Assembly (NCBI GenBank): GCA_013399015.1
Contig: VWZX01002936.1
Location: forward strand, 806,001-870,000
Reading direction: 5' to 3'
From: Galbula dea
Lineage: Eukaryota > Chordata > Aves > Piciformes > Galbulidae
DNA length: 64,000 nucleotides
A program made the position numbers and the translations under genes. This document shows positions 1 through 11,002 of the stretch, piece after piece (position 1 is the stretch's first letter; each line of letters starts with the position of its first letter). The notes under the pieces are model-generated. The model saw only the letters and a program-made list of their open reading frames with translations. It did not search any database and had not been told where the DNA came from.

Positions 1-113
1 CAGCTCCTTCTCTTTGTTCAGCTGGTGCTCCTCAATGCACAAGGCTGTGTACAACTGCTGAACCAAGGTCTTGACATCATTCAGCGTCGTTGCATTTTCA
101 TGGCTTAAGAGCT
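1..113 (-). CDS. MCU: MCU exon 5, 5' part (cut by window edge)
   Basis: Part of the mitochondrial calcium uniporter pore subunit, an inner-membrane Ca2+ channel protein. Read on the minus strand, a pyrimidine-rich tract and CAG acceptor (rc of 114-117) precede an exon that begins AG, completing a Glu codon with the G of exon 4. It continues LLSHENATTLNDVKTLVQQL and then YTALCIEEHQLNKEKEL, almost identical to the human segment as I remember it. This is the end of the matrix N-terminal domain and the beginning of the first coiled coil. The exon is open to the window edge. The second coiled coil, both transmembrane helices and the DIME selectivity motif would be further downstream, outside the window. 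Numbering follows the human gene. Identity is very secure; the 3' boundary of this exon is not visible. Confidence 0.97.
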
Positions 114-2763
114 CTGGAAAGAAAAGAGGCTGCTTTGTATGCACACATCCAACAGAACTTCTCCTATGCTCTTGAGAAACTGCTATTAGTCTGCAGAGGA
201 AAGGGATGAAATCATCTTTTCAACAAAAGAAGCCTTTGGAAGAGCTCCAGCACTGTGAGACAATGTCATTTAGCCAAAAGAAAACTAGGTTTTATTATTG
301 GCTCTTCTTCCAATTCAATAAGAATGTGGAAAAGAGACACATTTATTAAGCTTGCTGGAAACCAGCAGCTACTTCTGATCCATATTTACAGACAAGACTT
401 CACAAAAGCAAAGGAAGGACTCAACTGGTATGATCCACCACACCAGCTGTAAAGACACAGCCAGAATATAGACCACAGACCATCAGCAACCACAGTTACC
501 AACAACAGCAACTGAACTCCTTGGGTTAGTGGCCCCAGAACATGCAGTCTTTGAGAATTATTTTGAGAATCCATTGTTTTCCAACACTCTGTGGGCTACC
601 TTCTGCTGTGCTTGCCTCCAGGGTGATGAAATTCTCCCTTTCAGTATTTAAATAGAGACAGTAACAGGGCCACTAACTGCAAGCACCTTTATTCCAGCAT
701 TTCAACACAAAAAGGATTCTGACCAAACAATCAATTTGTACAAGGTGTGAATAGTGGCACTCTATTAGACAATCCATATGGAAAAAGGCAAGTTTTCAAA
801 TTAAACAAAACCAAGAACTTGACATTAGCCAGTTTTGAAATATTTGTCCAGTTTTGGAGCATCCTTGGGCTTAGACCTTAGGTTATCTTCTCATTTGGCC
901 AACTCATCAAAATCTGTGGACAGTTTAAGTTTTAACACTCTCAGCCCAAGGGAAAGAAGGGACTCAGTTGTCTGAGGCAAGGCACACAATACAATACAAG
1001 TTCCAATACAAACCAACTATTTGCTTTGGCAAATGAATCAGAGGTGGCAATTTTATTCAGCTGAGGTGATCCCAGAGCTTCCCTTCCAGCAGACACCAGG
1101 TGTATCCTGTATTGAGCTTACAAAAAACCCCACACTGACTCACTGACACAAGCTTTGCTCTCCCAAACTCTATGTCAGTGGGATGTAATTGGGACAGCAG
1201 GGCAGAAATAGACACCATGTTTAATTCTCATTTAGTTGTATGAAAAAGGACTGAGCAGATGAGCTAGGCTTGATCCCATCACCTGTTCTCAGGGGCTAGC
1301 TGTTAGAAAAGATTCTCTTGTTGAAATCCTCACCCCACTGCTCTGGCTTATGATGTCTTGTTTGTGGAAACATCACATTCAGGACACCAAGCTGTGGGAT
1401 GACAGAGCAGAGAGTAGCTTTTGTGTGTGTGATACCAAGTGATCTAGATAGCCTGTCTTAGTGGAGGGGTTTCTGTTAAGGTGCTTTTAGGGAGACAAGG
1501 GAAAAAAACCCTCTAGTGAAGGTCACTCCAACCTTGGAGTGATGCCTACACCAGGCAGATCTTCCTAGAAGAGAAGATCTTGAAGATCTTCCTAGAAGTC
1601 AGCCATCCAGGGTAATTTCAGACCCAAAACATATGGTCAGGCTCCTCATGTGTGACAGATCAGCTTCCTTTAACACACTGCCTGGATTCAGGCAGGTCAA
1701 GATGGTAAAAGGAACATCAACAGTTCCCTCACAGCTTGTGTCTGGTGAATAACTGTGTTTATTATCTACTGCCTGAAGACAGGCATAAAGGGAAAACATC
1801 CAGATATATAGAGGAAGGTATTGCCACCATCTAACCTTAACTGGCCACACAAGTCAAGTTATAAATCCTTCTTAATTTGTTTGCTGGTCTACAGGGTTAA
1901 AAACTCCTTTCAGAAAAACACCACTTCCCAACTTCACATGATTACCTGCAGCAGTAACAAAGCAATAAGGTAGATAAATGACACACACACACTTTCTGTG
2001 AGGCAAACAACAAGCAAACCAACATTTCCCAAACTTGTCCTTTGTTTAAAGTCCTCAAGAGTACAGGCAAGCAACAAGCTGGTGCTTTGTCAAGCCTGTG
2101 AAGTTGCCCAGTAGCTCTGGAGCATCTCAAAAGCTTCAAGTAAGTTTTTCACATCTTGAAAATTACAGGTGTCCAAAGGCCACTGTTTAAAAGGATTTTC
2201 TTATTGAATCAAAATAGGTTGGTTTCCCTTTCTAGTTGCTTCTTAGTAATGCAACCTTTTAAGTGCATGGTCTCATTTGCTTCACTGTTAGCTAACAAGG
2301 TTTCAAGGTTTATTTGCCATACTCAAAGTATCATACTTAAGAGGAAACAATGTTAACTGCAACATAAGAGAACAATTTATTCTTCCAAATCAGATCATGC
2401 AAGTTTCAATCTAATCCCCATTTTCAGTTGTACTCTTTTAGAATGAGTTAAATCACTCTGCAGTAATTAGGGGGGGAAGGAGTAAAAAAAAAATCTAGAA
2501 ATTAAAAGAATTTACATCTCTTCATTTATTCCTCTTCTGAAAGGTACAGGCTTTGAGCAGAATGAATATTTGCTTTTCATTACTGCCTGCTCTGATTACT
2601 TGGCTAGCACTAAATTAGACTCCAAGGACAGGATTAGGAGCTGCAAGGTTTTCTTTGGAAACATTTCATGTTCTTGAACAAGTTCCTAAAGTATACAGCA
2701 ATTAAACAGGAAGCTGAGTCCTGACATTTCTTTCTGATGTTGAATAGAACCAGGCTAGTTTAC
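114..2763 (-). other. MCU: MCU intron 4
   Basis: Intron of 2,650 bp between exons 4 and 5, with GT donor (rc of 2762-2763) and AG acceptor (rc of 114-115). I found no CR1 fragment here, unlike the neighbouring introns. It holds a 15-bp direct repeat around 1557-1598, a short CA run near 1980 and AT-rich unique sequence. The short open frames in it look like chance. Confidence 0.9.
1557..1598. repeat. 15-bp direct repeat with AGATCT palindromes
   Basis: The string AGATCTTCCTAGAAG occurs at 1557-1571 and again at 1584-1598, 27 bp apart. A third AGATCT sits between them. It looks like a local slippage duplication inside MCU intron 4. Confidence 0.8.
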
Positions 2764-2868
2764 CTCTCTTTGGTGGGCTAACATGGTAGGTGACATCATT
2801 AATAATCAGCTTGAAGTCATCTAGCAGAAGCAAATCTATGCCTGTGGAGGAGGCGACACGTGTGCCAT
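2764..2868 (-). CDS. MCU: MCU exon 4
   Basis: 105 bp exon of the mitochondrial calcium uniporter. On the minus strand it follows a TTTTACAG acceptor (rc of 2869-2876) and ends at GAG|GTA (donor rc of 2761-2763). Both boundaries are phase 1. The product reads D-GTRVASSTGIDLLLLDDFK then LIINDVTYHVSPPKR. It is the last part of the matrix N-terminal domain. The Asp completed across the exon 3/4 junction and the first Asp of LLLLDD correspond, by my counting, to human D131 and D147, the acidic patch described as regulating MCU by matrix divalent cations. Both are kept. Differences from the human protein as I remember it are conservative, apart from Ser for Arg in YHVSPPKR. Confidence 0.97.
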
Positions 2869-3280
2869 CTGTAAAACAAACACAGCTGACTCAATAAACA
2901 GCAGAAACAAGAAACTTGATGGGGCTGAGTTATAATCCCACCCCAAATCCAGTGGTCTACATTCTTCTCTCTTTTCCCACAGAGGATACTTGGTCAAGAT
3001 GGATACACCTACTGCTGTTGTGCTTTAGGTCTCCCCAGCTGATCAAAACCATCCAGGTGCTCACTCAATTCTCTCCCCCACTGGTGGGATGGGAAGGAAA
3101 AAACACAGTGAGGGCTTGAGGGTCCAAAGCTAAAGACAGGGATGGTTCATTCATCACACTTATGGTCATGGGCAAAAGACAGATCAGACATGGAGGGAGG
3201 GAAAAAAAATAATCAAAATTTAATCTGAACAAAGCCACAACTGAATCCAGGTAGGGTGAGAGCACAAACATACTATACAA

Positions 3281-3297
3281 CCCCCCTCCCCCCCCCC
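3281..3297 (+). repeat. poly-C tract
   Basis: Six C, one T, then ten C on the plus strand, about 25 bp outside the 3' end of an antisense CR1 copy. Confidence 0.9.
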
Positions 3298-3319
3298 AGT
3301 TCTTATGTTCCACCCATTG

Positions 3320-3605
3320 CACAGTATCAGCTGAGCTGGAAGGGACCCAAGAGGATCATCAAGTCCAGCTCCTTGACCTCTGCAGGACACCCCAAAAATC
3401 ACACCATGAGCCTGACAGCATTGTCCAAATGCTTCTGGAACTCTCTCAGGCTTGGTGCTGAGACCACTTCCCTGGGGAGGCTGTTCCAGAGCCCAAGCAC
3501 CCTCTGGATGAAAATACTTTCACTAATCTCTAGCCTGAGCCTTCCCTGACCCAACTTCATCCTGTTTCCCCTAGTCCTATCACTGTCCACTAGAGTGAAA
3601 AGATC
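3320..3605 (-). mobile_element. CR1 LINE fragment, 3' end, antisense
   Basis: Plus strand shows the antisense CR1 3' end: GAGCTGGAAGGGACC, then the reverse complement of the conserved ORF2 tail. The minus-strand frame contains LWNSLPREVVSAPSLREF and SDRTRGNRMKLG. It is 5'-truncated near 3605. The subfamily differs from the CATAGAATCATAG-ended copies and resembles the copies at 20097 and 26246. Confidence 0.92.
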
Positions 3606-3689
3606 TCTGTCAAGCCCTGCTCCTGAGGTAGAACCCCCTCCCCTCAACTCCTGCACTGCAGAGGGATGTGGAAATGGGTGGAGTAAGAC

Positions 3690-4338
3690 CCCAGTCCCAT
3701 CCAGCAATGTGCACTGGCGGCTACGAGGGCCAATAGGGTTCTGGGGTGCATCAAGTACTCCATTGCTAGCAGATTGAGGGAAGTGCTGATCCCACTCTAC
3801 TCTGGTGCAGCCTCCCTTCTGCAGTACTGTGTGCAGTTTTGGGTGCCACAGTACAAGAAGGACATGAGGTTGTTGGAGAGTGTCCAGAGGAGGCCACAAG
3901 GATGGTGAAGGGCACGGAGGGGAAGACTTGCATAGAAAGGCTGAAAGCACTTGGTCTGTTCAGCCTGGAGAAGAGGAGACTGATGGGAGACCTTATAGCT
4001 GTCTATAACTTCCTCACCAGGGAGGGAGGGGTGGGTGCTGACCTCTTCTCTCTGGTGGCTGGCGACAGGACGCGGGGGAATGACATGAAGCTGTGCTGGG
4101 GGAAATTTAGATTGAATATTTGGAGGAGCTTATTTAGCCAGAGAGTGGTGGAGCATTGGAACAGGCTCCCCAGAGAGGCTGTTATGGCCCCTGCTCTCAT
4201 GGAATTTAAGAAGCAATTGGACAAGGCACTTAGGCACATGGTGTGACTATGGAGTTGTCCTGTGCCTAAACATGAGTTGGACTAGATGATCCTAATGGCT
4301 CCCTTCCAACTCTGGCTAGTCTGCGATTCTGATTCTGT
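3690..4338 (+). mobile_element. CR1 LINE fragment, ORF2 tail and 3' end, sense
   Basis: Encodes, with one frame change near 3840, the C-terminal third of CR1 ORF2: QQCALAATRANRVLGCI, YCVQFWVPQYKKDM, LFSLEKRRLMGDLIAVYNFL, DRTRGNDMKLCWGKF, HWNRLPREAVMAPAL. It ends with the 3' UTR (GTTGGACTAGATGATCC) and a GATTCTGATTCTGTGA tail. The frame from about 3839 to 4246 is still open. It carries several CpGs. Confidence 0.93.
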
Positions 4339-4464
4339 GAATCCTTTCCTGTTCACCTTGCTGTCCCCCTTGCCAGGTTTAATTCCAAGGAGGCCTTGGC
4401 TTTTCTTATTTCATCCTTGTGTACTCTGAGAACTCTTCTGTGACCTTCCCAAGTGAAGCAGTAC

Positions 4465-4635
4465 CTGTGGAGTAGATTGCAACTCGATCAATTCCTCGGT
4501 CCTCCGCTTGCAGCTGTTGTAAGAAGACGCCGACAGAGTCGGAGATAGGTTTCAGGGTGAACTGGCAACGCTCACGCCGGGATGGAAGGTTCACAGAGAT
4601 GACAGGTAACCCATTCTGATAAACCACTGTCACTT
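4465..4635 (-). CDS. MCU: MCU exon 3
   Basis: 171 bp exon of the mitochondrial calcium uniporter, the core of its matrix N-terminal domain. On the minus strand the acceptor is TTGTAG (rc of 4636-4641) and the donor is ACAG|GTACTG (rc of 4459-4464), a weaker donor than GTAAGT. Both boundaries are phase 1. The product reads VTVVYQNGLPVISVNLPSRR, ERCQFTLKPISDSVGVFLQQ, LQAEDRGIDRVAIYST. The Ser of LPSRR and the Cys of RERC correspond by my counting to human S92 (reported kinase site) and C97 (reported redox-sensitive cysteine), and both are kept. The exon is rich in CpG compared with the surrounding intron, as expected for conserved coding sequence. The open frame runs on into both flanking introns, but the splice sites and the family alignment set the limits given here. 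Confidence 0.98.
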
Positions 4636-5868
4636 CTACAACAGAAGACAAAAAAAAAAACCATACAAGTTTGTCATTATTCACCCCTCTTCTCATCATA
4701 GTTCTGTATTTGTCACATGGAGAAAGAGGCAAATGTGGTTATGAACTGAATATAAAACGGCCTAAAGGTTTCCTTCATCTTTAATCAAGAGATGTGTCCA
4801 TCAGAGGAAAGCTGAGGGATGTCAGGGGGTTGCATTCCCATTAACTTGGCATTAACTTTCATCTGTTAAACTTTCTGTGCTTTGTGGGAAAGTCAAAAGA
4901 TGCTTATTCCAAGCACAGTCCTGTTCACACTGAAGGCAAGCTGATATCCAAAAGCCACATGTATGTTTAGATTAGTTTTTGAGGATCAGAGCATTTTGGA
5001 CCATGGAAGACAAAACACCATGCAATTTATCAGGATTTAGAGGCCAGAAGACAGACTGTGTATATTAGGAAACATCAAGGAAGGACCTACTTCCAACCTT
5101 TTTATTCTTGCTTAGTTCTGGTTTCCTCCTCTTTGCCCTGAGGTAACAAATACTTAAGAGAGCAGACAGGAGTATGAAGCTGTAGGAGCACCAGTCTGTG
5201 TTGAAGCTGCAAGGTCACTTCATCTAAAATTCATGGGATCAATACACTTTGTACTTCCAAAGATAAACATAACTTCTTGGGTGTAGATAAAACAACATCT
5301 TCCATTTCTTTAGTGCTATCATGAGCTTTTTCCAAGAGCATTCTGAAGGATTTCTGTGCACCTTTCTGAAATGTAATGGTAGTGAGCTGTATGAACTGTA
5401 AGCTAGTTACTACATTACTGCCAGAAGGACAGCCCACTCTAGGTGCTTCAGGATATCCATACATAGAAAGGAGGAGTTAAAAGTTCCTTATTCCCTAAGC
5501 ACTCTACTGACTCAAGTCAGTCAAAATGTTCCTCAAGTGCAGCAGTTGCTAAAAATTATCCAGTTGGAATTGCTACATAGTTTTCTTATGGAAAAATGTA
5601 AGGTCTTTTCTGTTCCACAGAGCACTTGCCATGTGTCAAGGATTGTGCAGTCACACCCACCCACACTGCATCTGCCTTAGCATTCCCACCTGTTTGAGCT
5701 GTAGCCAGCTCCATGAACCACACCATCTACTGAGCTCATCTACCTCATGGATTGATATGTCAAGTCAACTGAAGCAGCTAACATCAAAACTAATGGGTCA
5801 AAACCAACCCAAGTAGAAATAGAAGAAAATAATGTTCTTTTAACTACCAAAAGAGAACTATTTCTCAG

Positions 5869-6412
5869 CATAGAATTATAGAATCATTTTGGTTGGAAGA
5901 GACCTTTGAGATGATCAGGTCCAACCATCAACCCAGCACTGCTGAGTTCAACACTAAACCAAGTCCATCAGCACCACATCTACATGTCTTTTAAATCCCT
6001 CCAGGAATGGCTACTCCAACCATTTCCCTGGGCAGCTTCTTCCAGGGTTTGATAACCCCTTTTTGGTGAAGACATTTCTCCTCATGTCCAACCTAAACCT
6101 CACTTAGTGCAACTTGAGGTTGTTTCCTCTTGTCCTATCACTTGTTATCTGGGAGAAAAGATTGACTCCCACCTCACTACAAGCTCCTTTAAGGGAGTTG
6201 TGGAAAGCAAGAAGGTCTCCCCTCAGCCTCCTTTTCTCCAGCCTGAACAACCCCAGTTCCCACAGCTGCTCCTCACAAGACTTGTGCTCTAGACCCTTCA
6301 CCAGCTTCTTGCCCTTCTTTGGACACACTCCAGCACCTCAATGTCCTTCTTGGAGTGAGTGACCCAAAACTGAGCTCAGGATTTGAGCTGTGGCCTCACC
6401 AGTGCTGAGCAT
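5869..6412 (-). mobile_element. CR1 LINE fragment, antisense
   Basis: Starts with the antisense tail CATAGAATTATAGAATC and GGTTGGAAGAGACC, then the reverse complement of the ORF2 tail. The minus frame shows LEHKSCEEQLWELGLFRLEK, RRLRGDLLAFHN and SDRTRGNNLKL. It runs to the GGCCTCACCAGTGCTGAG segment, where it is 5'-truncated. Frames are broken. Confidence 0.93.
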
Positions 6413-6960
6413 GCTACTGTTTCACAAAGTTTTGCCACCAATGGCTTCTATGCTTCCCCTTCTAGTGTTTTGCTGCCAGATGATGAACTTGTTTATCACA
6501 GGATCACTTGCATATTAGGACAAGCCTTGGGGTGACATGGCCTTTCTGAAAAAGGAGGCTCATCTGAAGGATGCACCAAGTATACTTGTACAAAGACAGC
6601 TTTGGAGGAAGTGTCTACCAGCACCAGCCTTGATGCATTTAAACCTTTCATAGATCAAGGGGGAGACCACAGTGATGAACACAACAGGTCAGACCCCACT
6701 GAGAGTCACCAGCACTGGTAGCTGAAACTTCTCTCAGGGAGTTCCATCTTGGGTGAAGTGTTAAAGACCAAATTATTCCCCTTCAGAAGACAGGCTCAGT
6801 AAGTCTGGAATTACAGCTTATTTCTGCTTTCCTTACAAAAAGCTTGTCATGTTCTAGCCTAATTCCCCAGTGGGGAAAGTCCCTCATTCCTGTTTGATCC
6901 TCTCATCACCTCACATGCAAGCAATATCTAGTCAGATTTTTACTGCATTGGAGAGGGAAG

Positions 6961-7262
6961 AATCATAGAATGGCCAGAGTTGGAAGGGCCCTTAAAGATC
7001 ATCTAGTTCCAAACCCTCTGCCTGCCAGGGAAACCTTCCACTAGATCAGGTTGCCCAGGGCCCCATCAAGCCTTGTCTTAAAAGCTTCCAGGGATGAGGC
7101 TTCCACAACCTCTCTGGGCAACCTGTTGCACTGTCTAACCACCCTCAGAGCGAAGAACTTCCTCCTAATATCCAACCTAAATCTCCCCTCCTCTAGCTTA
7201 CACCCATATCCCCTGGTTCTATCACTGTCTGACCTCCTAAAAAGTCCCTCCCCAGCTTCTCA
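6961..7262 (-). mobile_element. CR1 LINE fragment, 3' end, antisense
   Basis: Antisense CR1 3' tail (AATCATAGAATGGCCAGAG, TTGGAAGGGCCC) followed by the CCAGGTTGCCCAG-type 3' UTR and the end of ORF2. It is the same subfamily as the copies at 11003, 17601 and 23507. 5'-truncated near 7262. Confidence 0.93.
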
Positions 7263-8767
7263 GAGGCTAATAAAGAAAAAAACCCCAAAGGCCATGACAG
7301 TAACAAACCTAACAGACAGCAACATAGCTCCTGTAAAAGTTAGGAAGCTGACACTGTGGTATAGCTGCATGCCTTGCTCTCCTCTACCCAACAGCCCTGG
7401 GGTTTGCCTGCATGAGGGCAGCTACAAGGTATTAAGTGGACAAAGTATTCTTGCATTTCCCTAATTACAGAGCTAACTTCTCAGCTCATCTTCACTGATT
7501 ACATTTTAAGCCCATAGTTAAATAGGTGGGAGAAATCAAATGAAGTAACTGTATACAAGAGCATTTCACTTGCATGTAGAGACACCTACCACCTGGCTGT
7601 GGATGCTGCCAAATAAGGCCATGGAGGATTATAAAAGCTTTACATGCTATATTAAGCATGAGGTTGTTTTGAGGTATGAATTCCCTCCAAGCACCACAAA
7701 AGCTGTGACTCAAACATATGTGCACTAGTAACAGGTGATTAGATTTCTGTTCTTGCACTGAACAACTGAAGCAATACATTAGGTCAAAACAAAACCAAGG
7801 GTATGGCCAAAGATATCCATGTTGAACATATACTACTGGTAAAGGTGAAGTGGTTGGAAGAAATAACCAGAGAAATATTCAAGCACAGTATGAGGAGAGG
7901 TAAAATTCAACCAGGCAAGGAGCTAGACACTTCTATCATCTTCTCAGTCTTGCACATCCTCTCCACTTCTACCTATTTAAGCCTTCAGCTTTTGATTTGG
8001 AGTTCTCCACAGCAGTCATATTCTCTTTGTGTTTGCACACATTTGCTGTTCCTGGCAGAGGAAACAACTGTGCCAGAGTCCCTCAAGTCTATTAGCTTTC
8101 AGACTTTATTAACAAGCCTTAATAGGGAGAGAATGCACTATCTGCTTGTGTCAGTCAGTGGCAGTCCTTAAGCACAGCACGTGGATGTTAAGCAGGCAGT
8201 GATCTCAGAGCTGCTCCTTTCCTCTTGGCATTCTGCTATACTGAGGTTGTTTTCTTACAGTTCCACCTTTGCTTTATGTTATCACAACTTCATCCAAAAA
8301 GTGCATTGTCTGAGCTGCCCCAGAATTTAAATAAAGGAACAGAACTGCCTTGGTTTCACCTCTTACTGCAGCAAGCAGCTCTTCCAACCTTTTCAGCAAG
8401 TAGCTGGCACAAGTGGCACTGTCAGTACATAAATTAAGTTAAGAAGGCAGATAGTGCCCTGAAAGGGAGGCACCATACAGACCTCACATCAGGAAAAAAA
8501 GGTCAGGCAAATAAATTTTGGGCAGTTGCACACAATTGCATCTTTCTTGATAAAGCCTGTCCAGTTCTGTGAGGACACTTGTTAGAAAAGTGGATTATTT
8601 CCTTAATTCTTAGTGACTGCCTTTGTTCCCTGTCACTTCCTTAGTTCAGAACTGCACTATCCCCTGGCCAAAAAAATAAAGGCTTAACCAGAAAAGAGGT
8701 CAGGGGAGTGTGACTGAAGTTAGTGAAGTCAGGTGTGAGCCGAGAGTTTCTCCATGTGGATACTCAC

Positions 8768-8837
8768 CATCAGAGGGCATCACTGTACTGCAGTAGGCCA
8801 CTCTCATGCTCTGCCAAGGAGAAAGCCTCTGATGTAC
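8768..8837 (-). CDS. MCU: MCU exon 2
   Basis: 70 bp exon of the mitochondrial calcium uniporter, encoding the stretch between the mitochondrial presequence and the N-terminal domain. On the minus strand the acceptor is TATTCTCTAG (rc of 8838-8847) and the donor is GATG|GTGAGTA (rc of 8761-8767). The frame starts on a full codon (phase 0): VHQRLSPWQSMRV, then AYCSTVMPSD, plus one G for the next exon (phase 1). The human equivalent as I remember it starts VHQR and ends YCSTVVPSD, so the ends match and the middle has diverged. This is typical of the poorly conserved region around presequence cleavage. The start was chosen after CTCTAG rather than at the internal CAG two codons later, because it restores the VHQ codons and has the better pyrimidine tract. 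Confidence 0.95.
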
Positions 8838-9352
8838 CTAGAGAATACAAGCACAGCAAAAAGGACAAGTGTTGAGTGCCACTCCTCTGGCAGAATCACA
8901 CCCCAATGCCACCTCCTGTCCCCTTCCCCATGCTCTCCCCTGCCCCAAGGCCTCTGCTTAGGCATTTCCTTTTGCCCTCTGCAGGGTGACTACAGAGCAG
9001 GAGCTCCCATCTGCCACCCAGCAGGGATTCACCACCTCAGCCAAGTTCACCTCCACACACCTTGCTCCAAGGCACAGAGCTTAAAGCAAGAATGTATCAT
9101 ACAACAGAGAACATTGTTTCTTTAGTGTAAAAACGTCTTTTTTTTAAAGCCACCTTCAGTTAATCAGTTTCAAGCTATCAATTTAGATTACTAGGCAGAC
9201 ATGGGAAGTAGAAATCACACCCAAGCATCAGTTTTTAAAGGTTAAAACAAAAGCAGCTTTGGCATAACAGTGAGGGAGGGTTAGGGAGTTGGGGATTAAG
9301 AAGTTCATTCTCTCAGGTTTGTTTCTGTGCTGACAGAGAAATTTTTTCTTGT

Positions 9353-9425
9353 CACAGAGTTCAGAGTCCCAGCACTGTAGGAGTTGGAAGGCTGCTCCAG
9401 AGATCCCCGAGTCTATTTCCTCCTG
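9353..9425 (-). mobile_element. short CR1 3' end, antisense
   Basis: About 70 bp: TCCCAGCACTGTAGGAGTTG then an AGAGATCC segment, the antisense of a CR1 3' end whose sense terminus is GGGATTCTGTG. Diverged and severely 5'-truncated. Confidence 0.65.
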
Positions 9426-9612
9426 GCAAGTGGACCATGTAGAATGCACAATACAAACCTCACTCAGTCATTTAAGTATGAGAGAAGTAAGGAAAAGACT
9501 CTGGTTTTATGGCAATAGAGAACCCATTCCTTTCAAAAGGAACCTGCTGAAGACAAATTATGTTTCTTCTGCTAAGGAAAGTACAAGGTGCATGCAGCCC
9601 ATAAAATAAAGG

Positions 9613-10033
9613 ACAGAATTGCAGAATGATAGGGGTTAGAAGGGACCTCTAGAGATCCTTTAGTCCAACACCCCTGCTAAAGCAAGGGCACCTAGAGTGG
9701 GCTGCCCAGGATCACATCCAGGTTTAGAATCTCTCCAGAGAAGGAGAGTCCCCAAACTCCTTAGGCAGCCTGACTCAGTGCTCCAGCACCCTCACAGGAA
9801 AGAAGTTTTTCCTCCTCTTTAGATGGAACCTCTTGTGTTCCAGTTTGTGCCAGTTGCCCCTTATCCTTTCACTGGGCAGCACTGAGAAGAGTCTGGCCCC
9901 ATCCTCCTGCCCCTCATCTTTTAGCTATTGCTCAGCATTGAGCAGATCCCCTCTGGGGCTGCTCTTCTCCAGGCTAAGCATCCCCAGGGCTCTCAGCCTT
10001 TCCTCCTTCCAGAGATGCTCCAGTTCCCTTACA
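9613..10033 (-). mobile_element. CR1 LINE fragment, antisense
   Basis: Antisense CR1 3' end (AGGGGTTAGAAGGGACCTCT, GGGCTGCCCAGGATCACATC) followed by the ORF2 tail with many substitutions and broken frames. It shows the uninterrupted sequence across the point where the copy at 44493/45312 is split by an insertion. Confidence 0.92.
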
Positions 10034-11002
10034 GAGGGAAGTCAAACTGTATCATGCAAGTAGTAAACAATGTCTGCTCATCAAATTGGTCAAGATAAAA
10101 CCCAACAACCTGTGATCCTGAGCTCAATAAGAAGAAAGTGCACAAATGGTTCTGCAACCCTGGAGGGGGGCTAACTTGTTCCCAGAAATCTAGAATCAGA
10201 TTCATTTGAAGTCTTTTCTTCTGGGATAAGTGATATTAATTACATGGTAAACCTCCTCCAACAAGGAAATTCTGGCACTAAAGAGCCCAATTGTAAATAA
10301 GAATAAGGCACAGCACCCAGCTCTCATCTGTCTACAGTGGTATCCACATTAGTGACCAGCACTCCTGAACAGTTGCTTCTGAAACTGCACTCCAAGCTGG
10401 GCATTCCTGTGCTCTGGGATTGGTTTTTGCTTTGTGGATTTCTAAACCACAGCTGCCAACCCTGGACACTTCTATAAAGGCATCTTGCATGTAGGGCTTA
10501 GCTTTTTAAGTACATTTCTAATGGAGGTTTGCAAATAAAACCCAGGCTGTTGATTATTGAAGGCAACCTCACAGCATATGAGGCAACCTGAGCCATTCTA
10601 TGAGTATGGAGATCTGGACAATTGGGCAGAGAAATAATCTATTTAACACAGCTTTATCTGCTACTTCACTTTTCTTTTGAAGCCTGTTGGGCAAATCAAG
10701 GCTAGTTTCAGCTAGAGTCATCTTTCTTGAAGGCAGGACCTATGGTCCTGGTGGTCAGTGCAGTGGCAGCTCTAGAAATTCCCTCTCCTTTCTGCTGTAT
10801 TTAAACTCCATTTTTCTCAGTCTTGACAGCTAGAAGAAAAAAAACCCCAGTCAAGTCACTGCCAGTTTTGTCAGCTTCCTACAATGGAGTCACACAGGCA
10901 GCTTGCAGGAGAAGAATTGGGCATTGAACAGCTGTAACTGAACATCAGGGGGAAGTTGCACATTTTGGCAAAAGTAATGTTCTAAGAAACTCACCTAGAT
11001 GT
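10034..11002. other. unique intron sequence
   Basis: About 970 bp of intron 1 without recognisable gene, RNA or repeat. Confidence 0.6.

Larger units (their letters stand above)
2869..4464 (-). other. MCU: MCU intron 3
   Basis: Intron of 1,596 bp between exons 3 and 4. Most of it is repeat: an antisense and a sense CR1 fragment arranged head to head (3320-3605 and 3690-4338) and a poly-C tract at 3281-3297. About 450 bp next to exon 4 is unique sequence. Confidence 0.9.
4636..8767 (-). other. MCU: MCU intron 2
   Basis: Intron of 4,132 bp between exons 2 and 3 with two antisense CR1 fragments (5869-6412 and 6961-7262). The rest (4642-5868, 6413-6960, 7263-8760) is unique AT-rich sequence in which I see no gene or RNA. 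A strong GTGAGTA donor is at its upstream end. Confidence 0.9.

Noticed and set aside
4440..4464. Alternative exon 3 donor 20 nt downstream (GGGAAG|GTCACA)
   Set aside because: Its use would shift the frame into exon 4. The donor at 4464 gives the correct phase.
4406..4732. 108-codon minus-strand open frame treated as one exon
   Set aside because: It contains MCU exon 3, but splice sites and family alignment limit the coding part to 4465-4635. The rest is read-through into introns.
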